Made by a program: the position numbers and the translations under genes. 24,609 nt of DNA from Spirochaetota bacterium (GTDB lineage: Bacteria > Spirochaetota > UBA4802 > UBA5368), in assembly GCA_017998475.1 (NCBI GenBank), contig JAGODA010000005.1, positions 1 through 24,609 of the forward strand. The letters run 5' to 3'. Below are positions 15,141 through 23,848 of the stretch, in pieces. The stretch's first letter is position 1. Every line of letters begins with the position of its first letter. Under the pieces are notes generated by a model. That model made no database searches. It saw only the letters and a program-made list of their open reading frames with translations, and was not told the DNA's origin.

Positions 15141-18100
15141 ATTCGACTACGCGGATTATCTCCTTTATGGCATACACCTCGCCGATGTAACGCCGGGCCG
15201 GCCGGTCCCAGTGATAAATCGACGACATGGCGTTTCGGCCCGCGCGATAAAGCGTCGCGTCGTCGCTCGAGCGGATAAACTGATGGGCGCGCTCCATGGC
15301 GTCGTAAAAAGCCGTCGCGTTGAAGTCCGTAAAAAGAAATCCGTTGCCCTCCAGCGCTCCATCCTTCGAGCGCAGCGGGAACACGGTGTCCCTCAGCCCG
15401 CCCGTGGCCCTCGCCACCACCAGGCAGCCGGCGGCGAAGGCCTCAAGCTGCGAGATGCCGCCGGGCTCGCTCATCGAGGGCATGCAGAAGATGTCGGAGG
15501 AAAACAGCGGCACCGCGATATCCTGGAAACCGAACGAAACGCTGACATTACCGGGATAATAGCGCGATAGCAGGTGCATCCCGTGCGCGATCTCCTCCCC
15601 GCGTCGGTCGCCCGACGAAACCGACCCCCCCATGACGGCCTGGTAGCCAAGCGTGGAGAACAGCCCCTGCGACGCGTCCAGCACCAGCTGGAATCCCTTC
15701 TGCTCGGTAATGCGGTGTATCATTGAAAAGAGCACCGCGTCGGGGTCGACGGCGAGCCCCCGCTCCAGCTGGAGCATCATCTTGTTCCGCGCGCGTACAG
15801 CCGCGAACCGCCGCGCCTCGTCGGGAATCCGCTCCACCGCGTCCGCTCCCGCGGTCATCTCGGGCCAGCGCGCGGCGATCTTCGCCATGAGTGCGTTGTT
15901 ATCCTCGAGGGCCTCGAGCAGGCGCGGATACTGCCGCTCGACGAAACCCGAGCGCCTGAACGAATCCGAAAGCCTCTCGGCGAAATCCCTGCCAACCGCG
16001 TTGCTTATTCCGATCACGTTGGACAGAATGTGCTCCAGGCCGTCGCACGCGTACTCGATCTGGCGCGCGTAACTCGGGCTCACCGTTATCACCCTGTCGG
16101 CGAAACGGATCCCGGTGGCCATGCAGTTGAGGCGGTCGTGATGAACCGGGTCGGCGAAATCGACGGCCCTCCACGCGGGGAGATTGAAAAGCTGGAACAG
16201 GTCGAAGCCCCGTTCGTGGCGGTGATAGGCGTCGAAATACTGCCAGCCTCCGTTATGCACGACGTGGAGAAAGGTGGTCCTGGCGAAATTCGGGTTGGAC
16301 GCGTACACGTGATCGCTCCTTACGATGCCGTTGAAAAGCCCCGTGTACGCGTCGTTGGTGAAGGTGAAAAGCGGCCGGAGGCCGAAAGTCGCGATCACCT
16401 CCGCGCAGGCGCGCGCGAAGGCGACGCGGCGGCGCAGCTTCTCCTCGGAGGTGACGCCCCAGTAAAGGCCGTCGAAAAACTCGTGGTGGTCCAGCAGGAA
16501 GTACGTCACCCCGTCGACCGTCCCGCTGTACACGCCCACCTCGTAATCGGCGTTCAGTATCTTGAAACGCACGTTCGTGCCGGTATAGCGCACGGAATAC
16601 CGATCCATGGCCGAGCGCATCTTGGCGACGGCCTTTTCGTCCCCGTTGCCCCAGAGCCCCGTGATGACGTACACCGTCTCGCCGAGCGCGGCAAGCTCCC
16701 GAGGCAGCTCGTAGACCACGTTGGCCAGCCCCCCGCTTTTCGAAAAGGGATCGGCCTCGGCCGACATGAATACCATCGAATCCGGACGGTTGTGCGCCTC
16801 CAGGGCGTCGCCGAGCGTACGGACGCTTTCATCGGCCGAGGAGCGCATTTCCTCGAAGAACGAGAGAGCGCGATGCGCCTCGAGCGCGCCGGTGCGCACG
16901 GCATGGAAGAGAGCGCGCTTAAGCCCCAGTTCGAGATGATAGCGGTTGCGCTCCCGGAGCAGGGGAACGAGATGGCCGGAGACATAGGACTGAAAGGCGT
17001 CGCAGGACGAGCACGCGGCCGCGATCTCGCGGAAGGCGAAGTTCGAGCGGAAATGCTCCACGTTCGAGATGGCGCACATCCGGAAGAACGAATCCTTCAG
17101 AAAATCCGGATACAGGCCGTCGATATCGGCGATCTCCTCGAGCCTGAGGAGCTTCACCCGGTCGGTGAACGACACCACCGTGTCGATGCGCGAGGTCTTG
17201 AGCTCGCGCCCTGTGAAGTACGCGTAATGGCCCGTAATAGGCGAGTATACCGGATCGACGACGCGGTACAGCGAATCGTCGTCCAGCGGCAGGACCGGGT
17301 TATCGAACTGGATGGAGGCGGCCTGGTTGGATTCGGCGAAATTGAACGCTCCGATCCAGATGCCCGTATCCGTGAATTTTACCGACGCGGCGACGCTGGT
17401 GTTGTTTGCCCACACCAGGTATCCGCGGCCCTTCTCCCTCCGGTGGAACTCATACCACTCGCCGTAGAACCGCTCCACGCTGCGGTGCGCCGCGTACTCG
17501 AAGCTGTTCCAGTTTACGAAGATGTTGTCCAGATAGACCTTCCAGCCCTCGCCCTCGGCGCTGCCCTCGTAATCCATGATGATGTTGTTCATGAAGGTGG
17601 TCACGCCGACCGCCGCGCGCAGGCCCCGGTGCCCGAAGGTGTTCAGCGCCCGCCGCTCGTCGTGGTTGCCCAGAATGCCGAGCAGTTCCGTGCCCCTCGG
17701 CATCACCGAGGGGAAGTAGGTGTCGTAGATGTGGTAGATCTCCCGCACGTCCGTGGCGCCGTGGATGATGTTCTCGCAGATTTTGAAGAGCGCCGAATTG
17801 TACGGGATGATGCCGACGCGCGTCAGGAAGCGCTCGTGGCCCCAGTAGCATTCTGCTATGTTGATGAAAAAATCGCGCCCCAGCCGGCGGAGCGTCCTCT
17901 CCACGGCGAGCATAAGATAATAATGCAGCGGGATCGCGATGACGTCGCGGCACGCGGAGTCGTAATATCCCGTGGTGACGAAATGGCCGTCCTCGCGTTC
18001 GTTGACGACGATACCGCCCTCAAGCCCCTCCTCCGCTCCGCGCGGCACCCCGTACACCGAGGGGTAGTTGTTCTTCTTCATCATGATGGGGACGGCGTGC

Positions 18101-20013
18101 GCCGAATCGAAGCGGATGCCGTCGACGTCGAAGCGCTCGATGAGCGTCGTGATGGAGCGCTCCAGCCATTCCCACACCTCGAATTTACGGTAATTGAAAA
18201 GTTTTCCGTCGTTCCAGCTTCCGTAACGGCCGTCTGTGGAGGCCCGGGCGACCAGCCGCCCGTTCTCGTCGTAGCACTGCACGACACAGTCATCAGGCAC
18301 CTCGGAACTTCGCCGGTTGAGGTGGGGGACCACATCAACGATAACCTTTACGCCCCGCCGGTGCGCCTCCGCGACCAGTTCGCGAAACTCATCCTCACCG
18401 CCCAGCGCGGGCTCGATCTCGACCAGGCTCATCGGTGAGAACGGAGAGGGGGACGAGGCCTCGGGGGCCCAGTCCTCGCGGTTCGATCCCCTCTTCTGTA
18501 CGCCCAGCAGGTAGAGGGCGGTGATACGATAACGCCTGATAAGATCGTCAAGGTGGAAGGTGATGTCGGAAAAACGCCCGAGCCGTATGACCTCCCCGTG
18601 TTCGTTGTATACAAGACCGGGATGCCCGCTTCCGTCCATCCAGTAGATGCGCGTGTGCCCGTGGATGTCGGGAAATATCTCCAGTATGATTTCGCCGCGT
18701 ACGTCGGGGATGACGTTGATACGCCCGCTTGTCCCCGCATGGTGCACCCACTCGCTTTTTTTCTTTTTTCTGAAGACGACGTAATCGAAGTGTCCGTAAT
18801 CCTCGAACAGATACTCCGCCGTGAAGCGCCCCGTGGCGGCGTCATATTCCAGGTCGATGTCGAGCGCGTCGATATCGCGCCGGGTGGTGAAGCTTCCGGA
18901 CTCCGCCTGCCGGTACAGGCGCACGAAGTAGCGCGCGCCGCGAGCGGGGAGATCGAACTCGAAACGGTGCGGCGAGCCGGCGGACAGCGTCGTGAAGACC
19001 GTCGCGAGCGGGGCGTCGAACTCCTTGGGCGCGAATATCCTCTCCAGCAGTATGTTCGCCCGGTCGCGCACCTCGTGGATGTCGTGCCCCGACGCGGGCA
19101 CGAGCAGGCGCACCGTCTCGCGCAGGGAATCCCGGTCTCCGGCCTGTTTGTAGGTCCGCGCCAGCCGCTCGATCGCCGCGATCCCTTTCAGGTTGGCCTC
19201 GGCGTCGAAATTCATCTCGTCGCCGGGCAGCCGCCTGTCGAGGAGCCCGACGAGCCGGCGGCGATCGGCCGGCGAAAAAGGCCGCACCGCCCGTTTCGGC
19301 GCGACCTCCCGGTATTCCAGGGCGGCGAGGGTCGACACCCGGATGACCTCGTCGACGAGCGCGTTGAGCGAGCGCGAATACTCCATCGGGAAAATTTCCA
19401 CGTGCGAATACCCGGTCTCGATGGCGCGCGCCTCGATCAGCAGGAGCTTTATGAAGGCGTCGAAGAACGAGCGCTCTCCGCGTTTCGCTTCGTAGGAGAG
19501 CGTGTCGAAGATGTTCATGCCGAGGTACAGCGAAGGGATTTCCTCCCATACGGGCCCCTGCCCGACGTGGGAGATGACGGTGGTCTCGTTCGAGACATGG
19601 AACAGAGTGGGTACGCCCGGCCTCTCGCGGACTATGACGAAGCGCCGTCCCGCGAGCGACGAGAGACCGTCCTCCTCCGCCAGCGCCATGTGGACGAACA
19701 TCACCGCGGAAACCAGGCGGGACGAGAGGCGCGTGTCGCTGAGAAAACGGTTTTTCACCGTACGGTCGTCGCCCGCCGCCGCGTCGAAGATCGCGTTCTT
19801 CATGGCGATAAGGTCTTCCCGGTAGAGGGCGGCCGGGTCCCCCGAGCGCATTCTGGCGACAAGGGAGGCGTCCGCGGCGAAGAAGAAGCACCGGTTGTCG
19901 GCGAACGCCGCGGCGATCTCCTCCTTGACCTTTTCGTCGGAGACAAGGTGCTCGTCCCTCAGGCGGAAACGGCTGAGGCTGCTCTGTGCCGATGTTCGTA
20001 GCGTTTCGATCAT
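15139..20013 (-). CDS. Fusion protein: unknown N-terminal region + GH13 alpha-amylase + GT5 glycogen synthase
   Basis: 1624 aa using the ATG at 20013, which has AAAGGGG 8 bases upstream; codons further upstream look non-coding. Residues 1 to about 430 were not recognised. A GH13 module follows with all four conserved regions: DVVPHLN (D560 to N566), GIRFDSAH with nucleophile D636, INIAECYWG with acid/base E721, and GNHDE with D785. From about 1080 to 1624 a GT5 glycogen synthase runs: MVFMSAEADPFSKSGGLANV (K1092 of the ADP-glucose-binding KxGGL motif, with N for the usual D) and SMSEPGGISQLEAFAAG near the C-terminus, matching the EPCGLxQ active-site loop. No signal peptide or TM helix is seen, so it is cytoplasmic. 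It probably elongates and trims an alpha-glucan such as glycogen. The same GH13-GT5 order occurs in fungal alpha-1,3-glucan synthases. It is alone between a hairpin and a divergent promoter region. Confidence 0.88.
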   Translation of the reverse strand: MIETLRTSAQSSLSRFRLRDEHLVSDEKVKEEIAAAFADNRCFFFAADASLVARMRSGDPAALYREDLIAMKNAIFDAAAGDDRTVKNRFLSDTRLSSRLVSAVMFVHMALAEEDGLSSLAGRRFVIVRERPGVPTLFHVSNETTVISHVGQGPVWEEIPSLYLGMNIFDTLSYEAKRGERSFFDAFIKLLLIEARAIETGYSHVEIFPMEYSRSLNALVDEVIRVSTLAALEYREVAPKRAVRPFSPADRRRLVGLLDRRLPGDEMNFDAEANLKGIAAIERLARTYKQAGDRDSLRETVRLLVPASGHDIHEVRDRANILLERIFAPKEFDAPLATVFTTLSAGSPHRFEFDLPARGARYFVRLYRQAESGSFTTRRDIDALDIDLEYDAATGRFTAEYLFEDYGHFDYVVFRKKKKSEWVHHAGTSGRINVIPDVRGEIILEIFPDIHGHTRIYWMDGSGHPGLVYNEHGEVIRLGRFSDITFHLDDLIRRYRITALYLLGVQKRGSNREDWAPEASSPSPFSPMSLVEIEPALGGEDEFRELVAEAHRRGVKVIVDVVPHLNRRSSEVPDDCVVQCYDENGRLVARASTDGRYGSWNDGKLFNYRKFEVWEWLERSITTLIERFDVDGIRFDSAHAVPIMMKKNNYPSVYGVPRGAEEGLEGGIVVNEREDGHFVTTGYYDSACRDVIAIPLHYYLMLAVERTLRRLGRDFFINIAECYWGHERFLTRVGIIPYNSALFKICENIIHGATDVREIYHIYDTYFPSVMPRGTELLGILGNHDERRALNTFGHRGLRAAVGVTTFMNNIIMDYEGSAEGEGWKVYLDNIFVNWNSFEYAAHRSVERFYGEWYEFHRREKGRGYLVWANNTSVAASVKFTDTGIWIGAFNFAESNQAASIQFDNPVLPLDDDSLYRVVDPVYSPITGHYAYFTGRELKTSRIDTVVSFTDRVKLLRLEEIADIDGLYPDFLKDSFFRMCAISNVEHFRSNFAFREIAAACSSCDAFQSYVSGHLVPLLRERNRYHLELGLKRALFHAVRTGALEAHRALSFFEEMRSSADESVRTLGDALEAHNRPDSMVFMSAEADPFSKSGGLANVVYELPRELAALGETVYVITGLWGNGDEKAVAKMRSAMDRYSVRYTGTNVRFKILNADYEVGVYSGTVDGVTYFLLDHHEFFDGLYWGVTSEEKLRRRVAFARACAEVIATFGLRPLFTFTNDAYTGLFNGIVRSDHVYASNPNFARTTFLHVVHNGGWQYFDAYHRHERGFDLFQLFNLPAWRAVDFADPVHHDRLNCMATGIRFADRVITVSPSYARQIEYACDGLEHILSNVIGISNAVGRDFAERLSDSFRRSGFVERQYPRLLEALEDNNALMAKIAARWPEMTAGADAVERIPDEARRFAAVRARNKMMLQLERGLAVDPDAVLFSMIHRITEQKGFQLVLDASQGLFSTLGYQAVMGGSVSSGDRRGEEIAHGMHLLSRYYPGNVSVSFGFQDIAVPLFSSDIFCMPSMSEPGGISQLEAFAAGCLVVARATGGLRDTVFPLRSKDGALEGNGFLFTDFNATAFYDAMERAHQFIRSSDDATLYRAGRNAMSSIYHWDRPARRYIGEVYAIKEIIRVVE

Positions 20014-20198
20014 GTTCCGAACCCCTTTACTGGCTATCACAACGGAACCACAAGTCAAATTAAAAACCTCGACATCGGACATTCCCGCCGGATGAAAGAA
20101 AAAAAACGCTATGCGCAATAAAAAATCCTTTAAAAAATTATACGGATATCGGAACATCCCGGCACCGCACCACATACAGAGAAAAGGCGCGTCCAGCG
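20014..20198. other. Divergent intergenic region with an A/T-rich patch
   Basis: 185 bases between the amylase/glycogen synthase gene (minus) and the diguanylate cyclase gene (plus). A/T-rich tracts around 20060-20070 and 20095-20145 suggest promoters for both. A TTATAC word at 20138-20143 could be a plus-strand -10, and TTGACT on the minus strand at 20058-20053 could be a -35, but neither has a good partner. Confidence 0.4.
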
Positions 20199-21359
20199 AT
20201 GATAAAAAGAGTGTTGGAAAGCATACGGCGGATCGACCTGGGCCGGATTCCCGGGGAATACAGGGAATCATTCCCGAGAGACATCACGTTCACCAACATC
20301 AACCGGGAAAAAATATTCGCGGTGATGATGGTCGTCGTCAACCTGCCGCTACTCTACGTCGATTATTATAACCGCGAGAAGGCGTACTGGAGCTCGATGC
20401 CCGGATATCGCTATCTCTGCTACCTGCACCTGGCGGCGATCGCGGCGATGCTCCTGTTCATCCTCTCCACGCGGTTTAAAAAGATAAACAGCCCGGCCGA
20501 CATCTCGCCCTATCACCGGACGCTGGCGGCGGTGTTCGCCATGTTCATCCTGGTGTGGAGCTCGGCCGTGTCGATCGCCGACCAGTTCATACACAAGGAC
20601 ATAACCGCCTTTATCGTCGGAATGTTCGCGGTTGCGTGCGCCTATCTCATGAGCGCCCGCCTGGCGCTCGCGGTTTTTGTCGTACCGTGCGCCGTGCTCC
20701 TCTACGCCCTCCACTCCCTCGAGATCGATCCTCACCGATTCAAAGGGTACTGCATCAACATCGGCTCCATAGCCGCCATCGCGTGGGTGCTCTCACGCAT
20801 ATTCTACATGCAGTACATACGCGACTTTACGAACCGCAAGATCATAGACAGCCAGAAGGAGATACTCGCCCGGCAGTCCAAGGAGGACTTTCTCACCGGG
20901 CTCTTCAACCGGCGCTACCTCGAGCTTCTGCTTTCGCAGGAGTTCGCCCGCGCGCGGCGCTATAACCTCAAGCTGAGCGTCGCCATGGCGGACATCGACC
21001 ACTTCAAGGTGATCAACGACACCTTCTCCCACCAGGTGGGCGACGAGGTGCTCCGGGTCATCGCGCGGCTCTTCCGCCAGAGCATTCGCTCCTTCGACAT
21101 CATCGCGCGCTACGGCGGCGAGGAGTTCGTGCTCATTCTGCCCGAAACCGATATCGATGAGGCCGTCATGGTCTGCGAGCGCATCAGAAAGACCGTGGAG
21201 TCCCACGACTGGTCGTCTATCGCGAGCGGGCTTTCCGTAACTATCAGCTTCGGCATAACCGACGACATGAGCCGCGAAAACTACGAGAAGCTCCTCTCGC
21301 TCGCCGACATCCGGCTCTACGAGGCCAAAAACGGCGGCCGCAACCAGGTCCGGTACTGA
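20199..21359 (+). CDS. Membrane-bound diguanylate cyclase (GGDEF)
   Basis: 386 aa. About six TM helices fill residues 38-205, followed by a short helical linker (YIRDFTNRKIIDSQKEILARQ) and a GGDEF domain (226-386). The domain begins DFLTGLFNRRYL, has metal-binding D265 in MADIDHFK, and carries an intact active-site loop GGEEF (306-310). The product-inhibition I-site RxxD is present (R297-S-F-D300), exactly five residues before GGEEF. It should therefore make c-di-GMP from GTP at the inner membrane and be subject to feedback inhibition. AAGG stands 11 bases before the ATG, a weak ribosome site. It is followed after 3 bases by a histidine kinase, so the two are probably translated together and respond to related cues. 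Confidence 0.93.
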   Translation: MIKRVLESIRRIDLGRIPGEYRESFPRDITFTNINREKIFAVMMVVVNLPLLYVDYYNREKAYWSSMPGYRYLCYLHLAAIAAMLLFILSTRFKKINSPADISPYHRTLAAVFAMFILVWSSAVSIADQFIHKDITAFIVGMFAVACAYLMSARLALAVFVVPCAVLLYALHSLEIDPHRFKGYCINIGSIAAIAWVLSRIFYMQYIRDFTNRKIIDSQKEILARQSKEDFLTGLFNRRYLELLLSQEFARARRYNLKLSVAMADIDHFKVINDTFSHQVGDEVLRVIARLFRQSIRSFDIIARYGGEEFVLILPETDIDEAVMVCERIRKTVESHDWSSIASGLSVTISFGITDDMSRENYEKLLSLADIRLYEAKNGGRNQVRY

Positions 21360-21362
21360 TCC

Positions 21363-22646
21363 ATGAGCGAAGATCCTTCGCACGCTCTTTCCTATGTGAG
21401 CGGGCCGCCGGGCGGCGGGGACTTTACCTCTCCGGAGATCGAGGCGCTCGAACACGTCAACCGCCGCATCGCGTCGGGCGAAAGCCTCACGTCCATCATC
21501 GACTTCCTGTTCGACGAAACCCGGCACATCATGCCCTGCGACCGCATAGGCATCGGCTTTATCGAGGAGGAGGGAGGCCGCCTTTCACTCTATTACGTAA
21601 GGGCCGCATACGCTCCCCTTCACCTCGACCGCGGGTACGCCGCCGACATCGGCGGCAGTTCGCTCGCGCCGATATTCGAATCGGGACGGCCCAGGATCAT
21701 AAACGACCTGGAGCGCTATTTCGATACTCACCCGGACAGCGAATCCACGCGCCTGCTCCTCCGCGAGGGCGTCCGCTCCAGCATGACCTGCCCGCTTGCG
21801 GTCGACGGGAGGCGGGTCGGGCTTCTGTTCCGCAGTTCGCGCGAGCCGAACGCGTACGGGGAACGCGAAATCGCGCTCCACATGGCCGTCGCCGAACGCA
21901 TCTCGCAGGCGGTAGAAAAGGCCTATCGCATCGAACAGCTCTCGGCGGCCATGGGCGCCTACATGGAGATGCTCGGTTTCGTCACCCACGAGCTTAAAAG
22001 CCCGCTTTCGTCCATCATCCAGCTCGGCCGCTCGCTCGCCGACGGCTATTTCGGGGCCATGGAGCCGAAGCACCGGGACATGCTGGAACGCATCCTGAAA
22101 AAGGCCGAGTACCTCACCGGGCTCGCCAACGAGTACCTCAACCTCTCGCGCTTCGAGAGCGGCGGCGCTCGTGTCGACCGGCGTCCCGGCGACATTATCG
22201 CCGACGTGCTCGAACCCGCCATTGAAATCGTCGCGCCGCAGATCCAGGCAAATGCCGTAACACTCGAGAAAAACTATGACGGACCGACCCTCGCGGCGGA
22301 ATTCGACCCCGAGCTTCTCAGGATCGTCGCGGTCAACCTGATCGGCAACGCGGTAAAATACGGCAACGTGAAGGGCCGCATTCGACTGCACACCGAACGA
22401 GCCGGCGATTCTATCCGTGTTTCGGTCTGGAACGAGGGGCCGGGATTTCCGGAATCGGAGAAAAAAAACCTGTTTAAAAAATTCTCGCGCCTGAAAACCC
22501 CCGAACTCATGGGGAGAAAGGGCTCGGGCATCGGCCTGTATCTTTCATGGAAGGCGCTGCAGGCGCACGGCGGCAAAATCCGCGCCGACTCCGAAGAGGG
22601 CAAATGGGCCGAGTTCACCTTTGAGTTGCCGGTCGAAAGCGGATAA
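21363..22646 (+). CDS. Sensor histidine kinase with N-terminal GAF domain
   Basis: 427 aa, no TM helix, so cytoplasmic. A GAF domain spans about 35-190 (DETRHIMPCDRIGIGFI, later VRSSMTCPLAVDGRRVGLLF). HisKA has H209 in GFVTHELKSPLSSI. The HATPase domain has the N-box NLIGNAVKYG (N329), a G1 box NEGPG (357-361, with N in place of the usual first D), the F-box LFKKFSRL and G2 GSGIGLYL (387-391). It looks catalytically competent. It autophosphorylates on H209 and needs a partner response regulator, which is not encoded next to it. It starts 3 bases after the diguanylate cyclase stop and has no Shine-Dalgarno of its own, so coupling is likely. It ends where the A/T-rich region begins. Confidence 0.92.
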   Translation: MSEDPSHALSYVSGPPGGGDFTSPEIEALEHVNRRIASGESLTSIIDFLFDETRHIMPCDRIGIGFIEEEGGRLSLYYVRAAYAPLHLDRGYAADIGGSSLAPIFESGRPRIINDLERYFDTHPDSESTRLLLREGVRSSMTCPLAVDGRRVGLLFRSSREPNAYGEREIALHMAVAERISQAVEKAYRIEQLSAAMGAYMEMLGFVTHELKSPLSSIIQLGRSLADGYFGAMEPKHRDMLERILKKAEYLTGLANEYLNLSRFESGGARVDRRPGDIIADVLEPAIEIVAPQIQANAVTLEKNYDGPTLAAEFDPELLRIVAVNLIGNAVKYGNVKGRIRLHTERAGDSIRVSVWNEGPGFPESEKKNLFKKFSRLKTPELMGRKGSGIGLYLSWKALQAHGGKIRADSEEGKWAEFTFELPVESG

Positions 22647-22687
22647 AAAAGAACCTCAGATTTAATTTTAATATTACGTCTCAGATA

Positions 22688-23233
22688 TCAACACAATGAA
22701 TGCAAGGTCTTAAGCCCTATGATATTTTCTTTAAGTCGCTCATTTAAAACATCATCTTTATAACCAACTGTAACAATGTTATTTTTCATTTTAAAAGGAA
22801 TTCTCTTACTAAAAAATTGATCAATCTCAGTGACAATAGAGTTAATTCGTAGAAAAACATCCTTATCAGAACTTCCTATCTCTTTTAGCTCATGATGAAT
22901 CATAATGAGCCTTTCTTTTCTTTCAGTTTTCTTTTCATCTTTTTCTTTGATAACAATCAATTTCCTATCTTTTTTATACATCAAATGCATTAACGCGAAC
23001 AAGAAATTATTCCCGAAGAAATAATGATAGCGAATTGTAAATTCTAATACATAGTATAGGAACTTAAAAGTTTCTGAATTAACAGACAACTTATCTTCGT
23101 TTGTTAAGCAGATAAGCCGTCTTCTAGCATCAGTTAGTAGCATCAATGAACGCTGCCAAGAATGCTGTCTCCGAAAACTGAGTACAATATAAATAGAGTA
23201 AAAAATGAGGATATAAAATAATAAAGCTTTCAT
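22688..23233 (-). CDS. Small membrane-anchored protein of the A/T-rich cassette; function unknown
   Basis: 181 aa, not recognised. A hydrophobic N-terminal segment (3-19, LLFYILIFYSIYIVLSF) is followed by basic residues (RRQHSW), so it should be anchored with the rest in the cytoplasm. Residues 57-86 are aromatic-rich and may hold a second, less certain membrane segment. A highly charged stretch (87-110, KKDRKLIVIKEKDEKKTERK) and a helical C-terminus follow. GAGGAAG stands 5 bases before the ATG, inside the end of the upstream gene, and the ATG overlaps that gene's stop by 4 bases (ATGA). Base composition is strongly A/T-rich, unlike all flanking core genes, which suggests transfer from elsewhere. 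Confidence 0.7.
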   Translation of the reverse strand: MKALLFYILIFYSIYIVLSFRRQHSWQRSLMLLTDARRRLICLTNEDKLSVNSETFKFLYYVLEFTIRYHYFFGNNFLFALMHLMYKKDRKLIVIKEKDEKKTERKERLIMIHHELKEIGSSDKDVFLRINSIVTEIDQFFSKRIPFKMKNNIVTVGYKDDVLNERLKENIIGLKTLHSLC

Positions 23234-23541
23234 TTTTTCTTCCTCTTTGTTTGTATCTGATAATCTTCTCGCTTACCAGGTAAGATGCTTTCCCCTGATA
23301 TTTGACGATATTGATCAGATGCTAAGCCTTTAATGTTAGTTAAATAAACTTCTCTATACCTCCGGTTATCTTCAGCGAGACGTTCTATTTCATTATCTTT
23401 CATCTCAATGATTTTCTTTACATGATATCTACATAGAAATAGTATTATTAATACAAATAATGTTACAAAAGGGGGGAAACCACATTTTTCCCCTAATTCA
23501 ATCGCTGCTTTTAGGAATGAAACAATATCAGTATAAATCAT
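23230..23541 (-). CDS. Small single-TM protein with cytoplasmic coiled coil; function unknown
   Basis: 103 aa, not recognised. Residues 24-39 (PPFVTLFVLIILFLC) form one TM helix. Basic residues follow (RYHVKK), then a probable coiled coil (about 41-67, IIEMKDNEIERLAEDNRRYR) and a lysine-rich tail (KRKKK). The layout resembles small membrane anchors, holin/spanin-like proteins or partner subunits, but no family can be named. It is first of a two-gene operon, overlapping the 181-aa gene by 4 bases. A promoter-like pair lies about 48-75 bases upstream; no Shine-Dalgarno precedes the ATG, and an in-frame stop 8 codons further up rules out a much longer protein. Codon use is A/T-rich, like its partner. 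Confidence 0.68.
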   Translation of the reverse strand: MIYTDIVSFLKAAIELGEKCGFPPFVTLFVLIILFLCRYHVKKIIEMKDNEIERLAEDNRRYREVYLTNIKGLASDQYRQISGESILPGKREDYQIQTKRKKK

Positions 23542-23588
23542 ATTGCAAAATACACAATACCACCATTATCGTTTAATCTAACATTTGA

Positions 23589-23616
23589 GTTACATCTAAA
23601 TTTAATGAAATGTCAA
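23589..23616 (-). promoter_or_regulatory. Candidate promoter for the A/T-rich two-gene cassette
   Basis: On the minus strand a perfect TTGACA (23616-23611) is followed after 16 bases by TGTAAC (23594-23589; 4 of 6 to TATAAT). The predicted start near 23582 leaves a leader of about 40 bases before the ATG at 23541. Because it lies within the A/T-rich DNA, the cassette seems to bring its own promoter. Confidence 0.45.
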
Positions 23617-23638
23617 GACTTAATTACTTTAAACCTTG

Positions 23639-23848
23639 CTAAGGGTATAGCGGAAACCGCACCACGATCAACGTACCCGACCCCGGCCCCACCACGACCC
23701 TTCCCAATATCTGCTCTGCGCTCGTATAGCCGTTAAACCACTCACACAGGACTGCAAACCGAGGCGTATCCGCGAACCATTCAGGCGCAAAAAGCTTCCG
23801 GTGAAAGCGCGATCCGGGGGAACGCCCTGATGAGTTTTTTATCAGTGC
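23639..23848 (-). pseudogene. Orphan open frame, likely gene remnant at the cassette border
   Basis: A 69-codon stretch open on the minus strand, ending in TAG at 23639-23641. Its translation reads like real protein rather than noise: KLFAPEWFADTPRFAVLCEW, then FNGYTSAEQILGRVVVGPG and SGTLIVVRFPLYP. It has no ATG, and its 5' part overlaps the end of the toxin gene in another frame, so it lacks an obvious way to be expressed. It is G+C-rich and ends just where the A/T-rich cassette begins. It may be the 3' end of a gene cut by rearrangement, or a small gene using a rare start. Confidence 0.35.

Noticed and set aside
16030..18438. 802-codon plus-strand open frame opposite the amylase/synthase gene
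   Set aside because: It lies wholly antisense to a gene with complete catalytic motifs; its Arg/His/Val-rich translation is what a G+C-rich antisense frame gives.
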